The position numbers and the translations under genes were made by a program. This document shows, in pieces, positions 9,002-16,366 of a stretch of DNA of 64,000 nucleotides. The stretch lies in NCBI GenBank assembly GCA_019414345.1, contig DXMF01000021.1:1-64000 (forward strand), written 5' to 3'. Every line of letters starts with the position of its first letter. Within the stretch, counting starts at the first letter, position 1. The notes under the pieces are model-generated. The model was not told the origin of the DNA. It saw only the letters and a program-made list of their open reading frames with translations, and searched no databases. Origin of the DNA: Collinsella sp. (GTDB taxonomy: Bacteria; Actinomycetota; Coriobacteriia; Coriobacteriales; Coriobacteriaceae).

Positions 9002-9046
9002 AGCCGCGCGAGGCCATTTGTTTACGGCCTCGCGCGGCTAATGTTT
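9002..9046 (+). terminator. Intrinsic terminator after ClC
   Basis: A 14-bp perfect stem (AGCCGCGCGAGGCC and its complement at 9026-9039, 10-nt loop) followed by AATGTTT ends the ClC transcript. Confidence 0.75.
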
Positions 9047-9180
9047 AGAGCTTCCTCAGCACAATGGCGCAACAAACCACGGCCGTTGGACGGCCGTTTT
9101 CGTGGTTCTATGCGATTGACCGTTCCCTAAAGAACAATGACCAAAAAGACATCCCCTTGGATGATCGAGACTGAGCCGAG

Positions 9181-9214
9181 GCCCGTGACGTTTATATTGT
9201 AAAACGTCACGGGC
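9181..9214. repeat. 13-bp inverted repeat between convergent genes
   Basis: GCCCGTGACGTTT (9181-9193) is inverted at 9202-9214 around an 8-nt AT-rich loop. The loop reads TACAAT on the minus strand. The interval 8962-9275 holds no gene. It contains a terminator, a further 8-bp hairpin near 9079-9097 (ACGGCCGT twice around TGG, then TTTT), this repeat, and a short minus-strand frame without a start codon. Confidence 0.6.
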
Positions 9215-9275
9215 GTGCCGGGATATGCCGTTTGTCACGGATTTGCGAGCGTCTAGATCTCGCTTGGCATCGGCG

Positions 9276-10151
9276 CTATTTCCAAATCGCGAGCGCGGCG
9301 GTGCCCAGGACGATGAAGGCGAGACCGATGGCGCTGCGCCGTGAGAGTTTTTCGTTGAATGCCAGGCGCGCAAATAGTACCGATACGACAATCGATAGTT
9401 TGTCGATCTGCACCACGACGCTCACCTGGCCTGTGGCGATGGCGTAGTAGCACAGCAGCCACGATGCGCCAGTCGCAATGCCCGATGCCGCGAGAAATAC
9501 GAGTTCGTAGCGGTCTACGTGCACGGCTTGGTCCATCTTGCCTTTAGCTGCCACGATTGCCCATGCCATAACCAGTACCACACAGGTACGGATTGCCGTG
9601 GCCAGGTTGGACTCGACGCCTTCGATGCCAACCTTGGCAAGGATGGACGTGAGCGCCGCGAACACGGCGGCGCCGAGGGCGTAAGCGAGCCAGGTCCGGT
9701 CTTGCTGCCGCTCGGATCCGGCAAACTGCTTCTTCTCGATCATTAAAAACGTACCGAGGGTGATGACAGCGGTTCCCACGAGCTTAACCGCAAGGTTGCT
9801 CGTCTCGCCAAAAAGCACGATGGCGATCAGTGCAGCGAGTACGGTGCTCATCTTGTCGACCGGTACGACCTTATTGACGTCTCCGATGCCCAACGCCTTA
9901 AAGTAACAGATCCACGAAGCACCGGTAGCGAGTCCCGAGAGGACGAGAAAGAGCCAAGATCTGGGTTCGATGCTGCCGATGGTTCCAATGGATCCAGAAA
10001 TGCCCGCCATTGCCCAGGCGAAAACGAGCACCACGCAGGTGCGAATGGCCGTCGCGACATCGGAGTCGGTCTGCTTGATGCCGCATTTGGCCAGGACTGA
10101 TGTGACGCCGGCAAAGAAAGCCGACACAAATGCTGCTGCGACCCACGACAC
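9276..10151 (-). CDS. EamA/DMT family transporter
   Basis: A 291-aa membrane protein with ten predicted TM helices in two homologous EamA halves. Each half carries a recognisable repeat: the first has SVLAKCGIKQTDSDVATAIRT and GLATGASWICYFKAL, the second SILAKVGIEGVESNLATAIRT and GIATGASWLLCYYAI. The strong internal similarity shows the ancestral duplication clearly. It probably exports a metabolite or amino acid; the substrate is unknown. The gene is unlinked to a regulator and is preceded by the unusual inverted-repeat region at 10289-10474. Confidence 0.85.
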   Translation of the reverse strand: MSWVAAAFVSAFFAGVTSVLAKCGIKQTDSDVATAIRTCVVLVFAWAMAGISGSIGTIGSIEPRSWLFLVLSGLATGASWICYFKALGIGDVNKVVPVDKMSTVLAALIAIVLFGETSNLAVKLVGTAVITLGTFLMIEKKQFAGSERQQDRTWLAYALGAAVFAALTSILAKVGIEGVESNLATAIRTCVVLVMAWAIVAAKGKMDQAVHVDRYELVFLAASGIATGASWLLCYYAIATGQVSVVVQIDKLSIVVSVLFARLAFNEKLSRRSAIGLAFIVLGTAALAIWK

Positions 10152-10288
10152 GGGTGAAATGCCTCCCCAAAGAACGACCGCGCCAGATTTACGGCACTCG
10201 TCCGATGATACCGTCCCGCCATGAAGCTTTGATATCGCTGTGGTGAGACAGGGGCCATAGTTCGAGAGGGCATTTGGTTAAGGCTCGA

Positions 10289-10474
10289 ATCGAAGGTGAA
10301 TGGTTTTCCGCGAAGTGAACGAGTAAATCTGGACCCCTGGAACATGCACACTTTTTTCGAACAAAACTGCAGGATTCTTAGACAAAAACCGCAGGAATTG
10401 AGTCCTTAAAAATGTCGATGCTACAGGGCACTGTTTTTACTCGTTCACTTCTCGGAAAAGTATTCACCTTCGAT
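10289..10474. repeat. Divergent 57-bp inverted repeat with conserved codon pattern
   Basis: The segments 10289-10345 (minus) and 10418-10474 (plus) are homologous in opposite orientation. Aligned in frame, 13 of 19 codons are identical and the rest differ mostly at whole codons. Both frames would encode a peptide of the pattern QG..FTRSL.GK.FTFD after an initiator. The 72-nt centre holds two copies of AAAACYGCAGGA-like sequence. The interval 10152-10601 has no recognised gene otherwise. It may be a mobile-element-like pair, two tiny coding genes, or duplicated regulatory leaders. Confidence 0.55.
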
Positions 10475-10594
10475 ATGCTGACGGTGTCTTTTTGGTTGCC
10501 AAGAACTAGACGGCCTGCTGTGAAGGGCGGTGGTGACGCTATGCTGCCTCGTTTCATTGAAAAAATAAGCGGGGTACCACCTAAGCTTTTTTAG
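10412..10594 (+). CDS. Hypothetical short protein with conserved N-terminus
   Basis: A possible 60-aa product beginning MSMLQGTVFTRSLLGKVF. The first 21 residues match, in reverse orientation, a frame starting with GTG at 10351 on the other strand. Beyond those residues the two do not match and the sequence here looks uncoded (basic, no domain). No Shine-Dalgarno is visible. The gene may be only the conserved N-terminal portion of a truncated or regulatory sequence. Its interest lies in the paired arrangement rather than in a known function. Confidence 0.25.
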   Translation: MSMLQGTVFTRSLLGKVFTFDMLTVSFWLPRTRRPAVKGGGDAMLPRFIEKISGVPPKLF

Positions 10595-10601
10595 CCGTCG
10601 A

Positions 10602-11300
10602 TTACAGATCGCGTACTCGATAAACCTTGGTGCTGACAGCGCAGCTGATTACACATAGTGCGAGTGCCAGTATTGCAGTTCCTGCACACAGACAGCCAAG
10701 GACGGCGGGATCGGGATTCGCCCCGGCAATCGACATAAGCCAGTTGCTGATGGGGTTGGAGGAGCTCAACGTGGCCATGGCAAGGCATCCGAGCAGGGCA
10801 AACAGGCCAACGGATAGGCGCAGCGCCTCCATGTGTCCAAATCGAAAGAACAGCGGCTGCGCCAAGAATACCATCATGAGGGAGATGAGCATCGATGCTG
10901 CCGAGGCGATTGCGATCTCAAAGACGGTTTGTCCTGTCGAGGTCACGCCCGCGCTGTTGAAGAGCGGAAGGGCGATGATGTTCAAAAGCACGGCGGCGCA
11001 GGCCATGATGGCCGAGAAGACAACGATGCACAGGTAGCGGGCACAAATAATGTCTTTGCGCGTGAGGGGCAGCGTTGCCCGATAACGCTCCCATCCGTTT
11101 TGATTGTCGAAGCCGGCCAGCGAGCTCATGACCATGATGGGTGACATGGCGCTGAGCGCGCAGGCGCCGGCACTTGTGCCAGAGTCGCCGCCCGACGTGT
11201 TGGCGAGGGTCAGCACGACGAATATGAACAGGCCGACGCCCGCTATGCTCGGGATGAGCGTGCGAACGATGGCGAGCTCGGACATAAAGGCGCGTTTCAT
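10602..11300 (-). CDS. ABC-2 type transporter permease
   Basis: A 232-aa membrane protein with six hydrophobic segments (for example LIPSIAGVGLFIFVVLTLA and IIALPLF), the partner of the ATPase encoded just upstream. The ATG at 11300 overlaps the ATPase stop codon as ATGA, indicating translational coupling, and a GGGG ribosome site precedes it. The conserved loop WERYRATLPLTRKDIICARYL is characteristic of ABC-2 permeases of the YtrC/BcrB kind. With the GntR gene and the ATPase it forms a three-gene operon like the ytrA-type systems that respond to cell-envelope antibiotics. The transported substrate is unknown. Confidence 0.8.
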   Translation of the reverse strand: MKRAFMSELAIVRTLIPSIAGVGLFIFVVLTLANTSGGDSGTSAGACALSAMSPIMVMSSLAGFDNQNGWERYRATLPLTRKDIICARYLCIVVFSAIMACAAVLLNIIALPLFNSAGVTSTGQTVFEIAIASAASMLISLMMVFLAQPLFFRFGHMEALRLSVGLFALLGCLAMATLSSSNPISNWLMSIAGANPDPAVLGCLCAGTAILALALCVISCAVSTKVYRVRDL

Positions 11301-12178
11301 TTCGAAGCCCCTTTCAGCGTGAGGCATAGATAATCGTCAATGGTTGCCCGATCGCAGGGAATCTCGGGGAAGGCCTCGAGCGTTTCGCGACGGTTGGGCA
11401 CGAGCACGTCCACGCTATAAGCGTGGTGGGCGGCACGGGCGCCTTCGACGCAAGCCATAAGCTCGGCGGCCTGCGCTTGGGTACAGTGGGCGATACCGGC
11501 GCGGTCGGTAATGTCCTCGCGCGGCAGGTCAAACACAATCGAGCCATTATCGATGCAAATGATGCGGTCGGCAGCGCGATCGAGGTCGGATGTAATGTGG
11601 CTCGAGAGCAGCACGCTGTGCTGGCCGTCGGTGACAAAGGCAAGCAGCTCATCGAGCAGCTCCTCGCGCGCCATGGGATCAAGCCCCGCGGTGGCTTCGT
11701 CCAAAACGAGCAGCTTGGCCTTGTGACTGAGCGCACAGGCAAGCTGCAGCTTCATGCCCATGCCGCGGGAGAGGTCCTTGACCTTCGCCTTGGGATCGAG
11801 GCCAAATCGGTCGATGAGGCTGGCGAAGGTGTCGTGGCTCCAGGTGGGGTACGCCGGGCTTACGAGCGCCTCAACTTCGGTCACCTTGAGTGTGGAAGGG
11901 AAAGGACACGTGTCCAGCACGAGGCCGATACGGGCGTGCAAGCAGCGCTGCACTTCACCGGGCGCGTCGGCGCCGCAGTGCTGCCCAAACAGGTGCACCT
12001 CGCCGGCATCGAGCTTTATAAGCCCGAGCGCGGCTCGAATGGTCGTTGTCTTGCCGGCGCCGTTTACGCCCACAAAGCCAACAATCTGGCCGGGCTCCAC
12101 GGCGAGCGTGACATCGCGTAGTGAAAAGCGGTCGCTTACAGCGCGTGAGATGCCTTTGAGTTCAAGCAAGTTTTGCAT
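11297..12178 (-). CDS. ABC transporter ATP-binding protein
   Basis: A 293-aa cytoplasmic ATPase of the BcrA/YtrB type. It has Walker A GVNGAGKTTT near residues 37-46, an ABC signature that departs from LSGGQ (LSRGMGMKLQLA), Walker B LLVLDEATAGLD and the H-loop SSHITSD. The weak signature is common in this subfamily. A C-terminal extension of about 80 residues follows the ATPase core. It sits between the GntR regulator (23 nt upstream) and the permease (ATGA overlap). The complex likely exports or removes an antimicrobial, or remodels envelope components. Confidence 0.87.
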   Translation of the reverse strand: MQNLLELKGISRAVSDRFSLRDVTLAVEPGQIVGFVGVNGAGKTTTIRAALGLIKLDAGEVHLFGQHCGADAPGEVQRCLHARIGLVLDTCPFPSTLKVTEVEALVSPAYPTWSHDTFASLIDRFGLDPKAKVKDLSRGMGMKLQLACALSHKAKLLVLDEATAGLDPMAREELLDELLAFVTDGQHSVLLSSHITSDLDRAADRIICIDNGSIVFDLPREDITDRAGIAHCTQAQAAELMACVEGARAAHHAYSVDVLVPNRRETLEAFPEIPCDRATIDDYLCLTLKGASK

Positions 12179-12201
12179 GGTATAGCCTTTCTTGCAGATG
12201 G

Positions 12202-12582
12202 CTACTGCATGGTTTCGGGGGCTACCAGGTCGAGCATTTCGTGCAGTTTGTCGCGCGTGACGCCCAGGGTTTCGGCTTGGCTCGCCGCTTTCGCAAGCAG
12301 CTCTTCGATATGGCAGAGCTGGTTTTCGCGCAAGAGCTCCTGGTTGCCCTCGGCGACAAAACAGCCCTTGCCCTGCACGGTGCAGATAAACCCGAGTTGC
12401 TCTAGGTCGGCGTAGGCGCGCTTGGTGGTGATGACGCTCACACCCAGGTCGCTCGCGAGTGCACGGATGCTGGGGAGTTTGGCTCCCGCAGCGAGTGCGC
12501 CCGATAAGATCTGAGCTTTGAATTGCGAGGTTATCTGCTCGTAGATGGGCTTGTCGCTCGAATTGGATAGGATGATGTCCAC
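12202..12582 (-). CDS. GntR family (YtrA subfamily) regulator
   Basis: A 126-aa repressor with an N-terminal winged helix (PIYEQITSQFKAQILSGALAAGAKLPSIRALASDLGVS) and only a short C-terminal helical tail. This is the YtrA architecture, which lacks a large ligand domain. It is the first gene of an operon with an ABC ATPase and permease. An inverted repeat GTGTATATA/TATATACAC overlaps its promoter, so autorepression is likely. Inducers of YtrA-type regulators are typically cell-wall antibiotics; that link is family knowledge and not shown here. Confidence 0.87.
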   Translation of the reverse strand: MDIILSNSSDKPIYEQITSQFKAQILSGALAAGAKLPSIRALASDLGVSVITTKRAYADLEQLGFICTVQGKGCFVAEGNQELLRENQLCHIEELLAKAASQAETLGVTRDKLHEMLDLVAPETMQ

Positions 12583-12609
12583 AGCGGCTCCTTAGCTGTT
12601 GGGCTACAC

Positions 12610-12643
12610 GTGTATATAACCGGTAAGCACAGTATATATACAC
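12610..12643. promoter_or_regulatory. Operator palindrome of the GntR/ABC operon
   Basis: GTGTATATA (12610-12618) and TATATACAC (12635-12643) form a perfect inverted repeat with 16 nt between arms. It resembles the GTGTA/TACAC half sites reported for YtrA-type regulators. It overlaps the predicted -10 box of the minus-strand promoter. Confidence 0.65.
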
Positions 12644-12660
12644 TATGCACAGTTACGCAA
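12631..12660 (-). promoter_or_regulatory. Promoter of the GntR/ABC operon
   Basis: On the minus strand TTGCGT (12660-12655) and TATACT (12636-12631) are separated by 18 nt. The start codon of the GntR gene lies about 48 nt downstream. Confidence 0.55.
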
Positions 12661-12692
12661 GAGGCAAATAAGGATTGTCCGCTCGTTCATTC

Positions 12693-12990
12693 ATCTCAAT
12701 CTGTAACATCTGGAACCGATTTGGACGGCTACCTGTTACAGATTGAGATTTTGCTGGTGGGCCCCACCTGGTTGTCTCAATCTGTAACAACTGGAGAAGT
12801 TTTTGGCTGCTAGATGTTACAGATCGAGACATTGGCCACCCGTCTATCCTTATATCTCAATCTGTAACAGATGGACCCGTTTTGAGTGGCTAGATGTTAC
12901 AGATCGAGATCTTTCTGGGACGCCCACCTGTTTGTCTAAATCTGTAACAGGTAGAGGTTCAAAAACCGTCTAGATGTTACAGATCGAGAC
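12693..12990. repeat. Array of eight 16-bp motifs in alternating orientation
   Basis: The motif RTCTCAATCTGTAACA occurs at 12693, 12774, 12854 and 12934, and its inverse (TGTTACAGATYGAGAY) at 12734, 12815, 12895 and 12975. Each pair encloses exactly 25 nt, and pairs are separated by 23-24 nt, so motifs start every 39-41 bp. The 25-nt interiors are partly conserved (TCTAGC, then CAAAA, then TCCA on the minus strand). In units 2-4 the arm difference is A-C on the plus strand but G-U on the minus strand, hinting at a minus-strand RNA. The whole gap 12583-13133 has no convincing gene. Confidence 0.9.
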
Positions 12991-13080
12991 AAACTGCTGC
13001 GGAGTGCCGTCATCGACTGCTACACAGGCCCCAACTGATGAATTTGTCCTGATAGGCGCCCTAGAGCGGAATTTCGCGGC

Positions 13081-13086
13081 TACAAT
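13081..13086 (+). promoter_or_regulatory. Putative -10 box (TACAAT) of prfC
   Basis: TACAAT lies 47 nt before the prfC start codon. The bases just after it (GCGGTTACAACGAC, 13090-13103) recur at the same position relative to the promoter of the deformylase-like gene at 53129. No clear -35 is seen. Confidence 0.45.
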
Positions 13087-13133
13087 AGTGCGGTTACAAC
13101 GACGTAATGCACTCAATGCAAGAAAGGATCCGC

Positions 13134-14747
13134 ATGGCAAGCCTGTCGGATGAAATCTCGTCGCGCCGCACATTCGCGATCATCAGCCACCCGGATGCCG
13201 GTAAGACCACGCTTACCGAGAAGCTGCTGCTCTATACCGGTAGCATCCAGACCGCCGGCTCGGTCAAGGGCAAGAGCTCGGCCAAGCATGCCGTCTCGGA
13301 CTGGATGGACATCGAGAAGGAGCGCGGCATTTCCGTCACCTCCTCGGTGCTGCAGTTCACTTACAACGGCGCCTGCGTCAACATCCTCGATACCCCCGGT
13401 CACCAGGACTTTTCGGAGGATACCTACCGTACCCTTATGGCCGCTGACGCCGCAGTCATGGTCATCGACGGCGCCAAGGGCGTCGAGGCCCAGACCAAGA
13501 AGCTCTTTAAGGTCTGTACGCTGCGTCACATTCCCATCTTCACCTTTGTGAACAAGCTCGACCACGAGGCCCGCGATCCGTTTGAGCTCATGGAAGAGAT
13601 CGAGAATGTCCTGGGCATCAATACGTATCCCATGAACTGGCCGATCGGCAGCGGCCGCAATTTCCGCGGCGTGTTCGATCGTCAGACCCGTCGCGTCATT
13701 GCCTTTGAGGGCGACGGTCACGCCAACGCCACCAAGAAGGTCGCCGAGGTCGAGGCCGAGCTGGGCGATTCTTCCATGGATGAGCTCATCGGCGAGGAGA
13801 ACCATAAGAACCTGATGGACGACATCGAGCTGCTCGATGGTGCCGGCGACGAGCTCGACTTGGATGCCGTGGCCTGCGGCAAGCTGAGCCCGGCGTTCTT
13901 TGGCTCGGCGCTTACCAACTTTGGCGTGGAACCCTTCCTTAAGGAGTTCCTGCGTCTGGCCCCGACGCCGCGTGCCTATACCGATACGCTTACCAGTGAA
14001 CCGGTCGATCCCTGCCGCGACGACTTTAGCGGCTTTGTGTTTAAGATCCAGGCCAACATGGACAAGAACCACCGCGACCGCATCGCCTTTGTGCGCATTT
14101 GCTCGGGTAAGTTCGAGCGCGGCATGGATGCCTTCCACGTGCAGGGCAACCGCAAGCTTAAGCTTGCCACGGGCACGTCGATGATGGCCGACGACCGCGC
14201 CATCGTGGACGAGGCGTACGCGGGCGATATCGTGGGCCTGTTCGATCCGGGTATCTTTAGCGTCGGCGACACCGTGTGCTCCGGCAAGCACCATGTGCAG
14301 TATCCGCAGATCCCGACGTTTGCCCCCGAGATGTTCGCTCGCATTACGCAGGTCGACACGCTCAAGCGCAAGCAGTTCGTCAAGGGCATGGAGGAGCTTG
14401 CCCAGGAGGGCGCTATCCAGATCTTCCGCGAGCTGGGTGCCGGCATGGAGAGCGTCATCGTGGGCGTGGTCGGCGTGCTACAGTTTGAGGTACTCGAACG
14501 CCGCCTCAAGGCCGAGTACCGTGTTGAGGTTCGTCGTCAGCCGCTGCCCTATACGGACATTCGCTGGATCCAGAACGACCCCGACACCATCGATATCCCG
14601 GGCCTTTCGCTCACGCGCGACACGCTGCGCGTCGAGGACATGCGCGGTGGCAAGCTGTTGCTGTTTACGAGCCCGTGGAACGTGGATTGGGCAACCGACC
14701 ACAACCCCGACCTTATCCTGTCGGAGTTTGGCAACGTAGTCTTTTAA
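13134..14747 (+). CDS. prfC: Peptide chain release factor 3
   Basis: Translational GTPase of 537 aa that removes RF1/RF2 from the ribosome after termination. G1 SHPDAGKTT, the switch-I region ERGISVTSS, G3 DTPGHQDF and G4 NKLD are all present, and the RF3-specific element DWMDIEKERGISV follows. Domain 2 and the C-terminal RF3_C region (RQPLPYTDIRWIQND, LLLFTSPWNVDW) complete the full-length protein. The ATG at 13134 is preceded by GAAAGGA; upstream in-frame ATGs lack a ribosome site. It is monocistronic, with the alternating repeat array upstream. Confidence 0.95.
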   Translation: MASLSDEISSRRTFAIISHPDAGKTTLTEKLLLYTGSIQTAGSVKGKSSAKHAVSDWMDIEKERGISVTSSVLQFTYNGACVNILDTPGHQDFSEDTYRTLMAADAAVMVIDGAKGVEAQTKKLFKVCTLRHIPIFTFVNKLDHEARDPFELMEEIENVLGINTYPMNWPIGSGRNFRGVFDRQTRRVIAFEGDGHANATKKVAEVEAELGDSSMDELIGEENHKNLMDDIELLDGAGDELDLDAVACGKLSPAFFGSALTNFGVEPFLKEFLRLAPTPRAYTDTLTSEPVDPCRDDFSGFVFKIQANMDKNHRDRIAFVRICSGKFERGMDAFHVQGNRKLKLATGTSMMADDRAIVDEAYAGDIVGLFDPGIFSVGDTVCSGKHHVQYPQIPTFAPEMFARITQVDTLKRKQFVKGMEELAQEGAIQIFRELGAGMESVIVGVVGVLQFEVLERRLKAEYRVEVRRQPLPYTDIRWIQNDPDTIDIPGLSLTRDTLRVEDMRGGKLLLFTSPWNVDWATDHNPDLILSEFGNVVF

Positions 14748-14847
14748 CGCATCGGCGCGGTGGCCCTGCGGGGCTGCCGCGCTGCCTGCTTGCCTGATGC
14801 CGCATGAGCGGCTATCATGCCCACCGTCGCCTCAAGACCGGGGCGTC

Positions 14848-14897
14848 CGAGCAGTTCGGGTCCGATATCCTGCTCGTTAAACCTAAAACCAAAGGAG
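14848..14897 (+). promoter_or_regulatory. Candidate preQ1 riboswitch
   Basis: A 7-bp stem (CGAGCAG at 14848-14854 with CTGCTCG at 14870-14876) closes a loop beginning UUC and ending with pyrimidines (UAUCCU). It is followed by an A-rich tail, UUAAACCUAAAACCAAAGGAG. This resembles the preQ1-I layout: a P1 hairpin, then an A-rich strand whose end overlaps the Shine-Dalgarno and pairs with the loop. Here UCC can pair with GGA of the ribosome site. The downstream gene is a predicted queuosine-precursor transporter, which fits. The loop is slightly longer than usual. Confidence 0.45.
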
Positions 14898-14903
14898 TAC
14901 ATA

Positions 14904-15626
14904 ATGATCAAGAAGGTCATGGAGGACTACAAGGTCCTGTTGCGGAGCATTCCCGCGGCAACGGTTTCGCTGTTTTTCGTGAGCGTTATCATGATGAACC
15001 TGCTGGCCAACAAAGAGCTCATCAGCCTGCCGTATCTGGCACTCGATTGCGGCTTTGTGGTGAGCTGGGTCTCGTTTTTGTGCCAGGACATGATCTGCAA
15101 GCGCTTTGGCGCCAAGGCATCCATCAAAATCTCTATCCTCGCACTGGCGGTCAACCTTGCCGTGAGCCTGTGCTTTTGGGCGTGCTCGCTCACACCCGGT
15201 ATGTGGGGCGCCTACTACGACACGGGCATGATCGAGGTCAACACCGCCCTTAACGCCACTATCGGCGGCACCTGGTACGTGGTGCTGGGCTCTTCGCTGG
15301 CAATGCTCGCTTCTGCCGTGGTTAACTCCACGCTCAACCAGTCGCTCGGCCGTATGCTCAAAAAGAATAACTTTGCGAGCTTCGCCTTCCGCTCCTATGT
15401 GTCCACGGGTGTTGGCCAGTTTATCGACAACCTGGTCTTTGCCATTGTGGTGAGCCACACGTTCTTTGGTTGGACCTGGGTGCAGGTCCTTATGTGCTCG
15501 CTGACCGGCGCTGTTGCCGAGCTGCTGTGCGAGGTCTTCCTGAGCCCCGTGGGCTACAAGGTCGTGCGCGGCTGGGAGCGTGAGAATGTGGGCGCCGAGT
15601 ACCTTGAGCGCCACGCAACCGCCTAA
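14904..15626 (+). CDS. Queuosine precursor transporter (YhhQ/VUT family)
   Basis: A 240-aa membrane protein with six hydrophobic helices, of the YhhQ (VUT_1) family that imports preQ0, preQ1 or queuine. Conserved elements include the polar helix SVIMMNLLANKE, the DMICKRFGAKASIK loop, and VSTGVGQFIDNLVFAIVV with the buried Gln and Asp of the family, plus the C-terminal EVFLSPVGYKVVRGWER. The ATG at 14904 follows AAAGGAG, itself within a possible preQ1 riboswitch. An SDR gene follows after 9 nt, probably in the same transcript. Uptake of a queuosine precursor fits a gut bacterium. Confidence 0.82.
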   Translation: MIKKVMEDYKVLLRSIPAATVSLFFVSVIMMNLLANKELISLPYLALDCGFVVSWVSFLCQDMICKRFGAKASIKISILALAVNLAVSLCFWACSLTPGMWGAYYDTGMIEVNTALNATIGGTWYVVLGSSLAMLASAVVNSTLNQSLGRMLKKNNFASFAFRSYVSTGVGQFIDNLVFAIVVSHTFFGWTWVQVLMCSLTGAVAELLCEVFLSPVGYKVVRGWERENVGAEYLERHATA

Positions 15627-15635
15627 GGAGCAAGT

Positions 15636-16316
15636 ATGCGGGTTTTGATTACGGGCGCTTCGGGCGGTATCGGAGCCGCGTGCGTGCAGCGCTTTTTGGA
15701 CGAGGGCCACGAGGTCGTGGGCTTTGATCTGCTGCCGGCGGTGATCGAACACGAGCGCTACCGCCATCTGATTGTTGATGTCCGCGAGCCGGGCTCGTTT
15801 CCAGGCGACCTTGAACCCCAAGTGATCGTGAACGTTGCGGGTACGCAGGATTCGGCTGACGACATCGCCGCCAACCTTTGTGGCACCATCAACGTGACCG
15901 AGTGCTACGCCTTTGTGGGGGAGGGGCTTGCTGCCAAGCCGGCGCCCGCTATCAAATCCGTGGTCAATGTGGGGTCGGCGAGCGGGCATACGGGATCGGA
16001 GTTTCCCGCCTATGCTGCCAGCAAGGGCGGCGTTATCGCCTACACCAAGAACCTTGCAAACCGCCTGGCGCCGCAGGCCATCGCCAACAGTGTGGACCCG
16101 GGTGGCGTTATCACGCCGCTCAATCGTTGCGTGATGGAAGACGAACACCTGTGGAACCAGATTATGGAGCTTACGCCGCTTAAACGCTGGGCAACCGCCC
16201 AAGAGATCGCCGAGTGGATCTACTTTGTGGGCGTGACCAACCGGTTTATGACCGGGCAGAGCCTGCTCATTGATGGTGGCGAGGCCGGCCGCACACAATT
16301 TATTTGGCCCGAATAG
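15636..16316 (+). CDS. Short-chain dehydrogenase/reductase
   Basis: A 226-aa Rossmann enzyme. It has the classical TGASGGIG cofactor motif at residues 6-13, the NVAG strand, the active-site Ser (VNVGSASG) and YAASK with catalytic Tyr and Lys. The C-terminal element GQSLLIDGGEAG is typical of the SDR superfamily. The acidic residue near the end of the second strand (GFDLLP) suggests NAD(H) preference. It follows the YhhQ gene by 9 nt with AAGGAG as ribosome site, so both are likely in one operon. The substrate is unknown; a link to queuosine metabolism is only suggested by position. Confidence 0.82.
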   Translation: MRVLITGASGGIGAACVQRFLDEGHEVVGFDLLPAVIEHERYRHLIVDVREPGSFPGDLEPQVIVNVAGTQDSADDIAANLCGTINVTECYAFVGEGLAAKPAPAIKSVVNVGSASGHTGSEFPAYAASKGGVIAYTKNLANRLAPQAIANSVDPGGVITPLNRCVMEDEHLWNQIMELTPLKRWATAQEIAEWIYFVGVTNRFMTGQSLLIDGGEAGRTQFIWPE

Positions 16317-16317
16317 G

Positions 16318-16353
16318 AAACGCGTCCGATGGAAAGCCGTCGGGCGCGTTTTT
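16318..16353 (+). terminator. Intrinsic terminator after the SDR gene
   Basis: AACGCGTCCGA pairs with TCGGGCGCGTT around a 10-nt loop and runs into TTTTT. It ends the yhhQ-SDR transcript just before the convergent ung gene. Confidence 0.8.
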
Positions 16354-16366
16354 GATGTATCGATTT

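Noticed and set aside
12610..12813. Coding sequence across the repeat array
   Set aside because: The frame runs through inverted repeats, has no ribosome site, and encodes no recognisable domain.
12693..12990. CRISPR array
   Set aside because: The repeats alternate in orientation, are only 16 bp, and the sequence between them is partly conserved. No cas gene is present.
14756..14790. prfC terminator
   Set aside because: A GC-rich hairpin exists but without a T-run, so evidence is too weak.
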